A stretch of 64,000 bases of DNA from Methanobrevibacter millerae (GTDB lineage Archaea; Methanobacteriota; Methanobacteria; Methanobacteriales; Methanobacteriaceae): positions 310,001 through 374,000 of the forward strand of contig NZ_CP011266.1 in the NCBI RefSeq assembly GCF_001477655.1, in the 5' to 3' direction. Shown piece by piece: positions 8,494-19,700 of the stretch. Position 1 is the stretch's first letter; each line of letters opens with the position of its first letter. A program made the translations under genes and the position numbers. The notes beneath the pieces are model-generated. The model did not search any database and was not told where the DNA came from. It worked only from the letters and a program-made list of their open reading frames with translations.

Positions 8494-9517
8494 ATAAACT
8501 TTTATAAATAAGTTTTTCCTTATATAAATCAAGTAAAATGTCTTTTCTTTTCCCATTACCTATTTTTTCAGCATTCCATAATCTTTCTGTTAATGGTATC
8601 ATGTGGCCAATTGAGTAGTACTGTTTGTTTTCTGGTGATTCGTATAATTCTGTATCATAACCTAAACTATTGGCTTTTTGTGTGATGTTGAATGAAAATT
8701 CTGCAAATTGTGATCCGTCTATCAATTTTTCTGAATATAATCTTCTAATTAATTGGTGGTGGTCTATTTGAAAATACTGCTCACATTTAATAATTTCTTC
8801 AATCGTCCATTTGTCAATGTTGTTGGATTCTATAAAATCATATAATCCGTGTGGTGTCATTAGTAAATTTGATGCAAATTCATCTGCTTTTTCTTCTATT
8901 TTGTTTTCAAATCCTTCAGAGCATATATAGAAGTTTTCATCCTTGTTTAGCAAATGGTATAATTCATGTGCTAATGTAAAATTTTGACGGCCTCTTGAAT
9001 GTCGTGAGTTGATTAATATGATAAAATCAGAATTTTTATTAAAAAAGCATCCGCTTACGCTTCTTTTCATGGGAAATGAAACAATTGTTAAATTTTTAAT
9101 TTTTTGAGGAAGAATTGTAAATAGATTTATTGCACCGTATTCATCAATTCCAAGTTGTCTTCTTATATTGATGTTTGATTTGGGTAGTTTATCTTCTTGT
9201 GGTGTTGTATGTTTTCTTAATAGATTTAAATGTGATGCAAGTTTATTGATTTTGGCTATTGCATTTAAATCCATATCATTTCCAGATTTGAACATTATTT
9301 TTTGTCTTTCATACTCATCGCTTTGGCCTAAAAGATATTCTGGTGTGCAATTGTATAGGAAACATATTTTGTCTAATAATGTTAAATTTAAATTTCTTTT
9401 GTTATTTTCTATTTTTGATAAGTTGCTTTGGTCTATTTTTAAATATTCTGCAATTTGCATCTGTGAATATCCATGTTCTTTACGTAATCTTTTTAATTTA
9501 AATCCAATATCTGTCAT
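8486..9517 (-). CDS. XRE-family HTH plus ImmA/IrrE zinc peptidase
   Basis: 343 residues. The N-terminal XRE helix-turn-helix covers about residues 3-60 (GFKLKRLRKEHGYSQ, then DQSNLSKIENNKRNL). The second half is an ImmA/IrrE (COG2856) metallopeptidase with the zinc motif LAHELYHLL (HExxH) near residue 185 and the downstream EEKADEFASNLLM helix that supplies the third ligand. Such proteins bind DNA and cleave a repressor or antitoxin, and pair with toxins or mobile elements. Here the stop overlaps the start of a PIN-type gene now broken by a frameshift. An ATG nine codons further upstream is possible, but this start gives the normal family N-terminus. Confidence 0.88.
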   Translation of the reverse strand: MTDIGFKLKRLRKEHGYSQMQIAEYLKIDQSNLSKIENNKRNLNLTLLDKICFLYNCTPEYLLGQSDEYERQKIMFKSGNDMDLNAIAKINKLASHLNLLRKHTTPQEDKLPKSNINIRRQLGIDEYGAINLFTILPQKIKNLTIVSFPMKRSVSGCFFNKNSDFIILINSRHSRGRQNFTLAHELYHLLNKDENFYICSEGFENKIEEKADEFASNLLMTPHGLYDFIESNNIDKWTIEEIIKCEQYFQIDHHQLIRRLYSEKLIDGSQFAEFSFNITQKANSLGYDTELYESPENKQYYSIGHMIPLTERLWNAEKIGNGKRKDILLDLYKEKLIYKSLCD

Positions 9518-9664
9518 ATTAATCCCATATATAATAATTGTCATATTAATTATTTAAAATTATCTTATTTTTTTAGGTCAAAGATGTGTTAATTTAAATA
9601 TATGTCATATTTCTTTTTTTTAAGATGGAGTGTTCTTTGATTAAATATTGTTGTTATGTGCAAC

Positions 9665-9674
9665 TATTTATATG
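9665..9674 (+). promoter_or_regulatory. TATA box of the alpha/beta hydrolase gene
   Basis: TATTTATATG lies about 35-40 nt upstream of the ATG at 9707. Transcription starting ~25 nt downstream of it would give a short leader that just includes the AAGGTGAT ribosome-binding site (9697-9703). Confidence 0.45.
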
Positions 9675-9706
9675 ATTAATTAAAAAATATTAATTAAGGT
9701 GATTAA

Positions 9707-10675
9707 ATGAGTAATCTTGAAATAACAGATAAATGGGATAAAGTTTTTCCTAAAAGCGATAAAGTAGATCATAAAAAAGTAACATTCAAAAACAGATATG
9801 GATTCACTTTGGTTGCAGATTTATACAAACCAAAAGATTCAACAGATAAATTGCCTGCAATTGCATGTGCAGGACCATTCGGTGCTGTAAAAGAACAGGT
9901 TTCAGGTCTCTATGCACAGACATTAGCCGAAATGGGCTTTTTGACAATAGCTTTTGACCCTTCATTTACTGGTGAAAGTTCAGGCGAGCCTCGGGACATG
10001 GCATCTCCCGACATCAACACTGAAGATTTCCAGGCTGCAGTAGACTACCTTGTAACATCAGATGATGTTGACGGTGAAAGGGTTGGAATCTGTGGAATCT
10101 GCGGATGGGGAGGAATGGCTTTAAACGCCGCATCCATTGATACCCGTATTAAGGCAACTGTAACATCAACAATGTATAACATGACCCGTATCAATGCAAA
10201 AGGCTACTATGATGCAGATGACAATGCTGATGCAAGATATGAAATGAAGGTTGCCCTAAACAACCAGAGAACTGAAGACTTTAAAAACGGCCAATATGCA
10301 AAGGCCGGCGGTGTTATAAAAGAAGTTACTGATGACCTGCCTCAGTTCGTAAAGGATTATCATGACTTCTATATTGAGCCTTTAGGTTATCATCCAAGAT
10401 CTCCTGGTTCAAATGACGGATGGAACGTAACCGGATGTATGTCATTTATTTCCCAGCCGATAATTGCTTATTCAGATGAAATCAGAACTCCAATTTTGAT
10501 AATTCACGGTGAAAAGGCTCACTCAAGATATTTCTCAGAAGACGAGTTTGCAAAACTGACTGGAGACAATAAGGAATTGATGATTGTTCCTGATGCGGTT
10601 CACACTGACCTGTATTACAAAACAGATGTAATTCCTTTTGAAAAAATTGCTGAATTTTTCCGTGAAAACCTTTAA
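9707..10675 (+). CDS. Alpha/beta hydrolase of the dienelactone-hydrolase type
   Basis: 322 residues, cytoplasmic, with a perfect AAGGTGAT site. The nucleophile elbow reads VGICGICGWGG (about residues 126-136), so the usual GxSxG is GxCxG: a cysteine nucleophile as in dienelactone hydrolases and related YcjY-type proteins. The acid region follows LIIHGEKAHSRYF, and the catalytic His sits in VPDAVHTDLYYK near the C-terminus. The N-terminal strand pair KVTFKNRYGFTLVADLYKP is standard for the family. The substrate cannot be read; small esters or thioesters are usual. It is a single-gene unit ended by a strong terminator. Confidence 0.88.
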   Translation: MSNLEITDKWDKVFPKSDKVDHKKVTFKNRYGFTLVADLYKPKDSTDKLPAIACAGPFGAVKEQVSGLYAQTLAEMGFLTIAFDPSFTGESSGEPRDMASPDINTEDFQAAVDYLVTSDDVDGERVGICGICGWGGMALNAASIDTRIKATVTSTMYNMTRINAKGYYDADDNADARYEMKVALNNQRTEDFKNGQYAKAGGVIKEVTDDLPQFVKDYHDFYIEPLGYHPRSPGSNDGWNVTGCMSFISQPIIAYSDEIRTPILIIHGEKAHSRYFSEDEFAKLTGDNKELMIVPDAVHTDLYYKTDVIPFEKIAEFFRENL

Positions 10676-10707
10676 GTTACTTTTTTAAGTAACTTTCTTT
10701 CTTTTTT
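10674..10707 (+). terminator. Strong intrinsic-type terminator
   Basis: A 9-bp perfect stem AAGTTACTT / AAGTAACTT with a TTTT loop begins in the hydrolase stop codon and is followed by a T/C-rich run. Confidence 0.8.
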
Positions 10708-10920
10708 ACAATAAAAGTAAATTTTTTACTTGTCGTGACTATTGTCTGGAAAGTGCTAAGTACGAAATTTATCTTATCTCTTTTAGACTGTATAAACTTA
10801 CAAATCATCACCGGCTAGAGATTTAGCTGTTGTCTTTTTCATCCACTTCTTTTACCATTTGATGATTCATTCAAAATAATTAATTACTGTTCTTGGACTA
10901 TATCATTTCCTTAAAAATGT

Positions 10921-10957
10921 AAAATAAAAAAAAGTTGAGAAGTATTTAAACTTCTCA
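10921..10957 (-). terminator. Terminator of the 1583-aa adhesin
   Basis: An 8-bp perfect stem TGAGAAGT / ACTTCTCA with a 6-nt loop is followed on the minus strand by an uninterrupted T run, just past the adhesin stop. Confidence 0.8.
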
Positions 10958-10961
10958 TGTT

Positions 10962-13900
10962 TTAAGCTGTTACGGTTACAGTATTAGAGATTCTTGCTTG
11001 TCCGTAAGAAGCAGTAATAATGTATTTTCCAGCTTGCAAGTTAATGTTTAATTTTGCAACACCATTAGCATCGGTTGTACGTTGATACATTACACCGTTT
11101 ATGTTGAACTCTATTTTTTGGTTAGCGTATGCTTTACCTTGACCGTCAACTAATTTTGCTTCGTAAGCACCAGATTGACCGTATTTCTTGGTAAGGTCAT
11201 TACCAGTTAATGTTGGTAAAACAGTAACATTGTGAGCAACCTTACATCCTTTATACTCAGCAGTAATAATGTAAGTTTTAGGAGGCAAGTTGATGCTAAG
11301 TTTTACATGACCTGTTGCATTGGTTGTACGGTTGTAGAATACACCGTTGATGTTGTAGGTGACAATTTCACCAGCTTTAGCAGGGTTACCATTATCATCT
11401 AAAACTTTTAAGACATACTGACTGTCATTGCGGAAGTATTTCACTAAATCTGAATCTTCAGTAAATCTAGGCAATACAGTAATAGTATTTGTTACACTTT
11501 CATTGGTAACAGGGTTTGTAGTCTTAATAGAGTATGTACCCGGTACCAAATTAATGTTCATTCCAGCCTTACCGTTTGCATCGGTGGTTCTGGTATAAGT
11601 AATATCATTTAATCCAAAAGTAACATCCTTATTAGCCAAAGCATTACCATCACTATCAGTGAATACAGCTTCAAATCTATCAGGTGCCTTTTCAATTTTA
11701 GTTAAATTCTCACTAACAACAGTAATGATTTCTTTTTCAACAGTTACGGTCTTATTAGTAGTAGCAGGTTTGTATTTATCATCCCCAGTGTATGTAACTG
11801 TGACTGTGTGATTTCCAGGAGCCAATTCAGGTAAATCAATTGATGCTTTACCGTCTTTTACAGGTGCATAGTATCCTTTACCGTCAACATCAACTAATAC
11901 ATAACCGGTTGCATCTTTTGGTAATTCAACGTTAACTGCATCATCAGAAATGTTAATGTCTGCTTTTGGATCAACAGGTTCAGGTGTTGGTTCTTCATCC
12001 TCAGGAACAGTTACACTAGCAGGTTTGGTTGCATTGGTGTATTTGTCATCACCAGCATATGTTACAGTTGCAGGATAGGTTCCTTCATCTAAACCGATTA
12101 CGTTGACTGTTGCTTTACCGTCTTTTACAGGAGCATAGTAACCTTGACCGTTTACATCAACCAATACGTTACCTGTAGCGTCTTTTGGTAAAGTTACTTC
12201 AATGGTTGTGTTTGTAACTTTAACAGTCATTTCAGGAGTTACAGGTTCAGGGATTGGTTCGTCTTCTTCAGGAATGCTTACAGCAACGCTGCTTGTGTTT
12301 GCTTTGTAGTTATCATCACCAGTGTATGTTACTGTAGCAGTGTAGTTACCGGCATCTAAACCAGCAACATCAACAGTTGCCTTACCGTCAGTTACTTTTG
12401 CATAGTATCCTTTACCGTCAACATCAACTAAAACATAACCTGTTGCATCTTCAGGCAATTCAACAGTAATTGTGGAATTGGTTGAATCAACAGTCATGCT
12501 AGCATCTTCAGGTTCAATTTCTTCCTCTTTAGGAACACTGATTTTAACAGTAGTCTCATCTTCAGTGAAGTTATCATCACCAGTATAGATTACGGTTGCA
12601 GTGTAGTTTTCACCTGCTTCTAAGCCTTTAACATCGATTATTGCTTGGCCGTCTTTGATTTCTGCATAGTAGCTTGTTCCGTCAACGTCTACTATTACAC
12701 CACCTGTTGCATCTTTGTTTACATTAACAGTTACAGTAGTGTTTTCTGCGGTTGCTTTGAGTTCAGGATCTTTTGGTTCAACTATTGGTTCAGCAGGGAT
12801 ACTGATTTCAACTGTGGTTTCATCTTCTGTGAAATTATCATCACCAGTATAGATTACGGTTGCAGTGTAGTTTTCACCAGCTTCCAAGCCTTTAACATCA
12901 ATAACTGCCTGACCATCCTTAATCTCAGCATAGTAACTTGTACCATCGATATCTACAACAACACCACCAGTAGCATCTTTATTAACAGATACAGTAATAG
13001 TCGTATTATCTGCAGTTGCTTTTAATTCAGGATCTTTTGGTTCAATTACAGGTTCTTCTGGAATATTTAATGGAACTTCAAATGAAGCATTATTATAGTT
13101 ATCATCACCAAGGTATGTTATTTCGGCAGTGTAATTTCCAGGTTCTAAATTAGGAATTGAAATAACTGCTTCACCATCTTTTACAGGAGCATAATAACCG
13201 GTTCCATTAACATCAGCTAAAACATAACCAGTTGCATCATCAGGTAAATCTAAAGTAATTGTTGATTGATCAGCATCAGCAACAACATCTGGAATGATTA
13301 TAGCATCAGCTTTAGTAATTTCCAATTTTTCAGTATCATTTACCGCTTCATTATAGATTTCATCTTCATTGTAAGTTACAGTAACATCATATACACCTAT
13401 TGGTAATACAGGTAAAGTAAATTCTTCACCAATAACAACATCGTCAAATGTTTCTTCACCAACTTTAACAGTAACATTACCTTTACAGTTAGTAGAAGTT
13501 ACTGTAATTGTAGCATTGGTAAATACTGTTCCATTGTTAATGTTTACACTTAATTCAGGAGTTACTTTTGATACAGTGAAATTTGCATTTTCACTTGCTT
13601 CAGCATAATATGTATTTCCACCATATTTTGCAGTAACATTGTATGTTCCTTCTTTTAAGTTAGCTATATTTAAAATAGCTTTACCATCAGCAACAGTCTT
13701 GTTAGTAGTATTTTCATAACCATTATCTGAAACAATAATGAATGTTATGTTTTCACCATCAAAAGTAGAGTTCATATTTGCAGTTATGCTAATCTCATCA
13801 AGAGTAGTGAATTCATCTTCAACTTCTAAAGTTAATTCAGTTTCATTTTTATAACCTAATGCATAAAGGGTGTCTGCAGTTACTGCATAGATTACACCAT

Positions 13901-15713
13901 TTTTATCCATTGCTAATTGTCCTTTAATTTCTGAATTTAATTCAAGACTCCACACTAATTTTTCATTTTGGAAAGCCCAGAGCATACCTTTTGAATCTCC
14001 AATATATAAAATACCATTTCCATCAACAATCATGGTAGTAGCATTTGCACCTATATCATATATTTCTGCTTCATTACCATTTTCTTCAGTATTATAACTA
14101 TATAGTATACCACTATTATCAACTGAATACAATAAACCATTTTCATTATCAATTGCCATTACAGATCCAATACCATTATTTACTGTTATATTCCAAAGTG
14201 GACCTTCATTATTTAAAGCATTGATTGTATTGTCTTTACCAAATACATATACAATATTATTTTCATCAATTACTGGACGACCAATAGTACCCACATCAGA
14301 AAGTGATAAAATTATTTTATCTGAAGAAATAATATCAACAGCACGAATACCTTCAACTGTATTTACATATAATATATTGTTATCATCAAAAACAGGCATT
14401 GAAATTGGTTGTTTATCTATTACAACATTACCATAGGTTATTTGATTTGATGTTTCATCAAAGTTCAACATGGTAACATATTTGCCCTGATTAGGTTGTG
14501 CATCATTATCTGCAGCAACTGAAAGATATATTCTTCCATCAGGACCTTTTATTACAGGATATTTACTGTTTGTATACCATTGAACTCGGGAATCACTTGT
14601 TCCCATACCAGAAAAAGTATTAACATCAAAAGCTACTATATTTGACCATGGCCTTACATAGGATAATATATGATCATCAATTAAAGATACAGCACCTCTA
14701 CTACCACCGTCCCGAGTGGTTTTTAAAGTACCATTATTATAGAATATTTTAACATTGCTATTGTCTGCAATATAAATATTGCCTTTGGAATCAATCACAA
14801 CTGAAGAAATTGGATTATTTACAGATGCATTCCAAGCAACATATGCATTATTTAAACGAGTATATTCGGAATTTCCGGAATTTTTATTATCAAATCCAGG
14901 TACTCCCCATTGTGATGCATTATAAATAGTTGCAGTAGATTTATATTCCATATCATCAAAATTACCATCAGTATAACTAACAATCACCTCATAATTATCT
15001 GCAGCTAAACCAGAAATAGTAGTTGTTTGCACATCACCATTTAAAGTCAATTTAGATTTTTCCTCACCATTTAATTTTATGCTAATGTTACCAGTAACAC
15101 TATTTCCACTACCATCAACACTAACAGTAATGCTGTCACTACCTGTTGAAACAGATGTTGTGAAAGGCAATACTAAAATAGGAACATGTAAATCTAAAGG
15201 ATTATAATTATCATCACCAGGATATGATATAGTCAATCCATAACTTCCAGGGTTTATTGGATTATAGACATATACATAAATACAACTACCATCATACCAC
15301 CAGTCAGCCATACCATAATTTCCAAAATTTTCACTCATTTGAATGTTAATATTGCCTTGATTAGCGGAACCATAATTCACATTATACTTGTGTGCTGGTT
15401 CCATTTCGTCATGATATCCAACAGGCAAATAAATTGTTTCTGGAATATCCACTATAATATCTGATTTTTCACCATCACCCATTACATCATCATCACTAAC
15501 CCCCAACAATTGAGAGCTGGATGAGTCATTTACAACTATGTTTTTATTCAAAACATAGTTATTGTCACTAGTTTCCACATTTAAGTCAGAACTATCTAAA
15601 GTGGAAACATCTGTATTTAAATCATTTTCTACATCAATATCGGCTGCACTGGCCGCGCCAATGCATAAAACCAATACCAACATAGCACAAATTAATGAAA
15701 ATTTAAATTTCAT
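10962..15713 (-). CDS. Giant adhesin-like protein with beta-propeller and Ig-like repeats
   Basis: 1583 residues with a Sec signal peptide (hydrophobic core LICAMLVLVLCIGAA, cleavage after ASA near residue 23). Residues ~190-265 are Ig-like. Residues ~285-625 are blades of a PQQ/quinoprotein-like beta-propeller (recurring IDxxGxIYxAD, DxNGILYIGDSKG, WAFQNEKLVWS). Residues ~630-1330 are seven or more Ig-like modules ending in ATVxYTGDDNY, separated by Pro/Glu linkers. The last three ~85-residue modules carry the INGVxYxRTTxxxG and LNINLxxGKYIIT signatures common to the other adhesins here. There is no transmembrane anchor or LPXTG-like sorting signal. It is presumably displayed on the pseudomurein wall for contact with host or partner cells (inference). 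A propeller N-terminal to Ig repeats distinguishes it from the beta-helix adhesins nearby. AAGGTA precedes the start. Confidence 0.88.
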   Translation of the reverse strand: MKFKFSLICAMLVLVLCIGAASAADIDVENDLNTDVSTLDSSDLNVETSDNNYVLNKNIVVNDSSSSQLLGVSDDDVMGDGEKSDIIVDIPETIYLPVGYHDEMEPAHKYNVNYGSANQGNINIQMSENFGNYGMADWWYDGSCIYVYVYNPINPGSYGLTISYPGDDNYNPLDLHVPILVLPFTTSVSTGSDSITVSVDGSGNSVTGNISIKLNGEEKSKLTLNGDVQTTTISGLAADNYEVIVSYTDGNFDDMEYKSTATIYNASQWGVPGFDNKNSGNSEYTRLNNAYVAWNASVNNPISSVVIDSKGNIYIADNSNVKIFYNNGTLKTTRDGGSRGAVSLIDDHILSYVRPWSNIVAFDVNTFSGMGTSDSRVQWYTNSKYPVIKGPDGRIYLSVAADNDAQPNQGKYVTMLNFDETSNQITYGNVVIDKQPISMPVFDDNNILYVNTVEGIRAVDIISSDKIILSLSDVGTIGRPVIDENNIVYVFGKDNTINALNNEGPLWNITVNNGIGSVMAIDNENGLLYSVDNSGILYSYNTEENGNEAEIYDIGANATTMIVDGNGILYIGDSKGMLWAFQNEKLVWSLELNSEIKGQLAMDKNGVIYAVTADTLYALGYKNETELTLEVEDEFTTLDEISITANMNSTFDGENITFIIVSDNGYENTTNKTVADGKAILNIANLKEGTYNVTAKYGGNTYYAEASENANFTVSKVTPELSVNINNGTVFTNATITVTSTNCKGNVTVKVGEETFDDVVIGEEFTLPVLPIGVYDVTVTYNEDEIYNEAVNDTEKLEITKADAIIIPDVVADADQSTITLDLPDDATGYVLADVNGTGYYAPVKDGEAVISIPNLEPGNYTAEITYLGDDNYNNASFEVPLNIPEEPVIEPKDPELKATADNTTITVSVNKDATGGVVVDIDGTSYYAEIKDGQAVIDVKGLEAGENYTATVIYTGDDNFTEDETTVEISIPAEPIVEPKDPELKATAENTTVTVNVNKDATGGVIVDVDGTSYYAEIKDGQAIIDVKGLEAGENYTATVIYTGDDNFTEDETTVKISVPKEEEIEPEDASMTVDSTNSTITVELPEDATGYVLVDVDGKGYYAKVTDGKATVDVAGLDAGNYTATVTYTGDDNYKANTSSVAVSIPEEDEPIPEPVTPEMTVKVTNTTIEVTLPKDATGNVLVDVNGQGYYAPVKDGKATVNVIGLDEGTYPATVTYAGDDKYTNATKPASVTVPEDEEPTPEPVDPKADINISDDAVNVELPKDATGYVLVDVDGKGYYAPVKDGKASIDLPELAPGNHTVTVTYTGDDKYKPATTNKTVTVEKEIITVVSENLTKIEKAPDRFEAVFTDSDGNALANKDVTFGLNDITYTRTTDANGKAGMNINLVPGTYSIKTTNPVTNESVTNTITVLPRFTEDSDLVKYFRNDSQYVLKVLDDNGNPAKAGEIVTYNINGVFYNRTTNATGHVKLSINLPPKTYIITAEYKGCKVAHNVTVLPTLTGNDLTKKYGQSGAYEAKLVDGQGKAYANQKIEFNINGVMYQRTTDANGVAKLNINLQAGKYIITASYGQARISNTVTVTA

Positions 15714-16772
15714 AAAACTTTACCTTCTTGAATTTAATAATAATCAATTATAAAAATTAATGTTTATTTAAAAATCAATTCAAATAAAATTTAAATTAAC
15801 AAATATATAATTGATTATATTAGATATTTCTAATAACTATTATATAATGGTTATTAATGCAGTGTTGCATACTCGTCGGAAAATACATTAAACATTTAAT
15901 TCTTTCTGTATAATTTGATCCAGGATTAAAATAATCTTCCCATAATGGTCGGAAATTATGATTGCACTACTATCACTGCATTGATACTTTCGTTTATAAA
16001 CAGAAGTAGTGTCATTTATTTCAAAGTTATCTTTTCCTTCCCTATAAAGTTTAGATTAACATTTTAGAGATTTTTCTATCTCAGATACAATTAAAAAATT
16101 ATTTTTGATTGTTTTATTTTTCACTGCATAAATGATAAATAATGAATCTATATCATCACTAAATTCAATGAAACCTTTTTTTATTAATGCAAAAACTTAA
16201 TAATTTATCTAACCAATTTAAATCTGTGGTGGTTTTTTGGATTATACTATTATTTATACTCCACTCAATCTTTAACCATTACTATGACTTTAAAATTACT
16301 ATTAAACTCATTAAAAGTTTTAAAATATTTCTTTTTTTGAAATATCATTTTTTGGATTTAAAAATTTAGTGTATAACATATTATAGTTTAAAAGAAGAAT
16401 GATACGATTAAATTGATTTTAATCTTGTTACTTGTATTTTAATTAAGTCTCTATGGCATTAAAATTTGATAAATAGTTTTAGTATTTATTATTTTTTATT
16501 ATATTTGTTGTTGTATATAAATTAAAGTATAATTTAAAAATAGAAATAAATTTAGACATTTTCCGACGAGTATGCAATACTGCTAATTATATTGGGGAAA
16601 TAATATCAAAAGCATATAAAAGAAAGTATGGAACTAAAGAATCAATAATTAATCAAATTAATGGAAAGGGTTGGATTAAAAACCAAAAAAAATCAACAAA
16701 CATAATACTAAATTATTTAAATCATATTTGATATATATTAACATAATTCTAAAAAATAATTGAGTTGAAAAA
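15714..16772. other. 1-kb intergenic region between divergent adhesin genes
   Basis: Very AT-rich, with no intact gene. It contains a ~725-bp segment framed by 26-bp inverted repeats and short coding-like remnants: on the minus strand near 15890-16010 a frame containing VYKRKYQCSDSSA, and on the + strand near 16555-16730 a frame containing YIGEIISKAYKRKYG. The TATA-like sequence at 16728-16740 probably belongs to the 2284-aa adhesin. Confidence 0.6.
15859..16583. repeat. Segment bounded by 26-bp inverted repeats (possible element relic)
   Basis: The 26 bp at 15859-15884 and at 16558-16583 are inverted copies with one mismatch (core TTGCATACTCGTCGGAAAAT). Both contain a GC-rich CGTCGG core that stands out in this AT-rich gap. 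The enclosed DNA has no open frame of useful length but shows coding remnants. I could not identify a clear target duplication outside the repeats. It could be a decayed insertion sequence, a MITE, or an inverted duplication of a gene fragment, since the right copy lies in a short open frame. Confidence 0.5.
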
Positions 16773-19700
16773 ATGAATTTAAAGAAAAGAATAATGTTTA
16801 TATTAATTATCTCTTTGAGCTTAATGATATTTTTATCACCAACATATGCAAGTGAAATAAATACTAATATGAGTATTGATAATTCAGATTTTCCACTAAA
16901 AATTAGCAATACTGAAGATATTCATGATGAAATTATTGCTAAATACCCTGTTGGTATTGGCAACACATACTATAATGGTGATTATAAAAATGAATATGGT
17001 GATTATGAATATAATGATAGTTACTATGATTATACTAAAGATTCATCTATAGATTATCCTATTACAGGAGTATATCATGGTCCCTATGTCGAACCTGGGC
17101 TGGTAATAAAAGAATTTAATATTAGTGCAGAAGATATTGATTCAAATAATTATGTAACAATTAATGTAAAATTTAATGGAACAATATGCAGCAATATTTT
17201 TTCTTTAGAAAGATACCCTGTAAAAATACTGGAAAATGATAAAATAATTGGAATAATAGCAGAAAACACTGTTTCAAATACAGATTATCCTAGAAGCCCT
17301 GAGGATTCTTCGTGGTCTACATTAGAACCAAATTATGCATTTACAACATCATTTAAATACAAATTAAAAGATGACACTACTGAATTAAGATTAATATTAT
17401 GTAGTTTTTCATCAAATACACTTGTATTTCACGGATTGACAAAAATTCCATTAACTAATTTAAATGAAAACTCGATTAGAATTTTAAATAATAATAAAGT
17501 ACATACTTCCAATTCCTCCTGGTTAAACAATGTCGAATCTTTGAATAAAGCACTTGAATTAGTAGAAGAAAATGGAACAATCATTTTAAATAATACTGAC
17601 TTTTATATTAACTCAAAAATAAACATCAATAAAAACATTTCAATAATTGGAAATAATGTTACAATCAATGCTTTGGAAAATCCAGAAATATTTGAAATTA
17701 TATCTGATGTAAAATTAACAAATATTACTTTTAAAAATGCTTCAGATTATATGTTAAATATTAAAAATGTAAATTGCATATTAGAAAACTGTATTTTCAC
17801 GCAAACCAATGGAAAAATTATTAATAACACAGGAAATCTTAAAATAATCAATTCATCATTTAAGGACATTGATGGAATAAAAACATTCAACAAAATGAAG
17901 GTGAATAATAATACATATACTTTAATTTATAATCAGAATACTATTGAAATAAAAAACACAACATATGCAAATATAAAATTACCAAGATATATTGAATTAG
18001 ACAATCAAATAGTAAATTCAAGTTATTTAATTTATAATTTAAAAAATTCCTTAATAAAAATAGACGATAGTAATTATAATAATGTATCCGCCAAAATAAT
18101 CCACAATGATGGAAGTATGCATCTTAAAAATACAAATATCACAAATAACAATATTGAATTACCCATACTGAAAACAACATCATATCATAAAAAACTCAAC
18201 AACACAGAATTAATTTCATCATACATTAAAACCTTTGATCCTAGTACCATTACTGGATTAATAGATAACTCATGTGAAATGAATATCTCAAATTGCAATA
18301 TTGAAAACCTAACCTGGGTAGGGAAAAATGGAACAGGTAATCCCCTTCATGATTCATACTATATATTCTTTTATATCAAAAATCCATATGAAGTATATGG
18401 AGTATATGGTGTCCCATCAACAAGCTTTTCAACAAAAGCAGGAGCAATATACAATACAGGAAAACTAAACATCAACACAACAACATTCAAAAACCTCAAA
18501 GCAACCAATTCCGGAGCAATAGAAAATGAAGGAACACTCACAATAAACAATACCCTATTTGAAAACACCAAATCAGACAGGAATGGTGGAGCAATAACAA
18601 ATAAAAAAACACTGACTGTTGAAAACACATTGTTTAACCATACAACAGCAGGATTAGGTGATAATGGTGATGGTGGAGCAATATACACAACAGGAAACGC
18701 AACAATAAACAAAAGCAACTTCACATACTGCGAAGGTACTTACGGCCAGGCAATAGTCAACTACGGAAACATAGCGGTAAACGGCTCAATATTCGACAGG
18801 TCAAAAGACAACAGCAGATTAAACCGAAACGGAGGAGTGCTGTACAACGGAGAAGACGGAACATTCACATTAACTAATTCAGTTATTGAAAATACCAGAT
18901 TCAAACAATCATCAATATGGCCTACAATGTTTTACGGTGTTGTAATAAATGAAGGAGACATGACACTAACCAGAAACGTATTCAACAACAACACACCAAC
19001 ATCATACCAAAACATCATAGGAACATATAACCTATACAATACAGGAAAAATGAATGCTACTTTCAACATATTTACAAATACCATGAGGTCACATTATACA
19101 CAAACGACTTATTTATATGCATTCAACAACAATAATGGTGAATTTTATATGAATCACAATTATTTTGACTACAACAAAGATCCATATAAAAACCACACCA
19201 ACATGGAAGTCAACCAGTTCTTTGTCCTAAACTTCGAACCTAATTACATGCCATTGGAAATCGGAGAAAACACAACATTGAAAGTTACTCTAAAACAAAA
19301 TAACGGTAAATTCTATTCAGATTATTCCAAACTGCCGGAAATGAACATTATATTGGACGTTAACGGTACAGTCATGACCAAAAAATTAGTTGATGGTGAA
19401 ACATCAATCAACATAAACAACACACAAAATAAAGGAACATACTATGTAACCGCATATTATGGTGAATGGAACCAGACTGTGCAGATAGATATCGGAAAAG
19501 AAAACTCAAGTCTTGAAGTTGAAGCAGAAGAAATCTATTATGGTGATGATGCGAAATTCTACATGACCGTAACTGGAAACTATACGCACCAGCCAACCGG
19601 GAACATTACAATAATCGTTGACGGAAAGGAATACACAGCAAAAATCAAAGACACCAAAGCTGAATTGACAATCCCCGGAATGATACCAAAAACATATGAT

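Noticed and set aside
10962-15713. Long open frames on the + strand opposite the 1583-aa adhesin (for example 12645-13025)
   Set aside because: They are antisense shadows of a repetitive gene, Cys/Phe-rich in composition, without start signals.
16187-16369. 60-aa hydrophobic frame in the adhesin gap
   Set aside because: It lies inside the inverted-repeat segment, has no ribosome-binding site and has a Phe/Ile/Lys composition expected of random AT-rich DNA.
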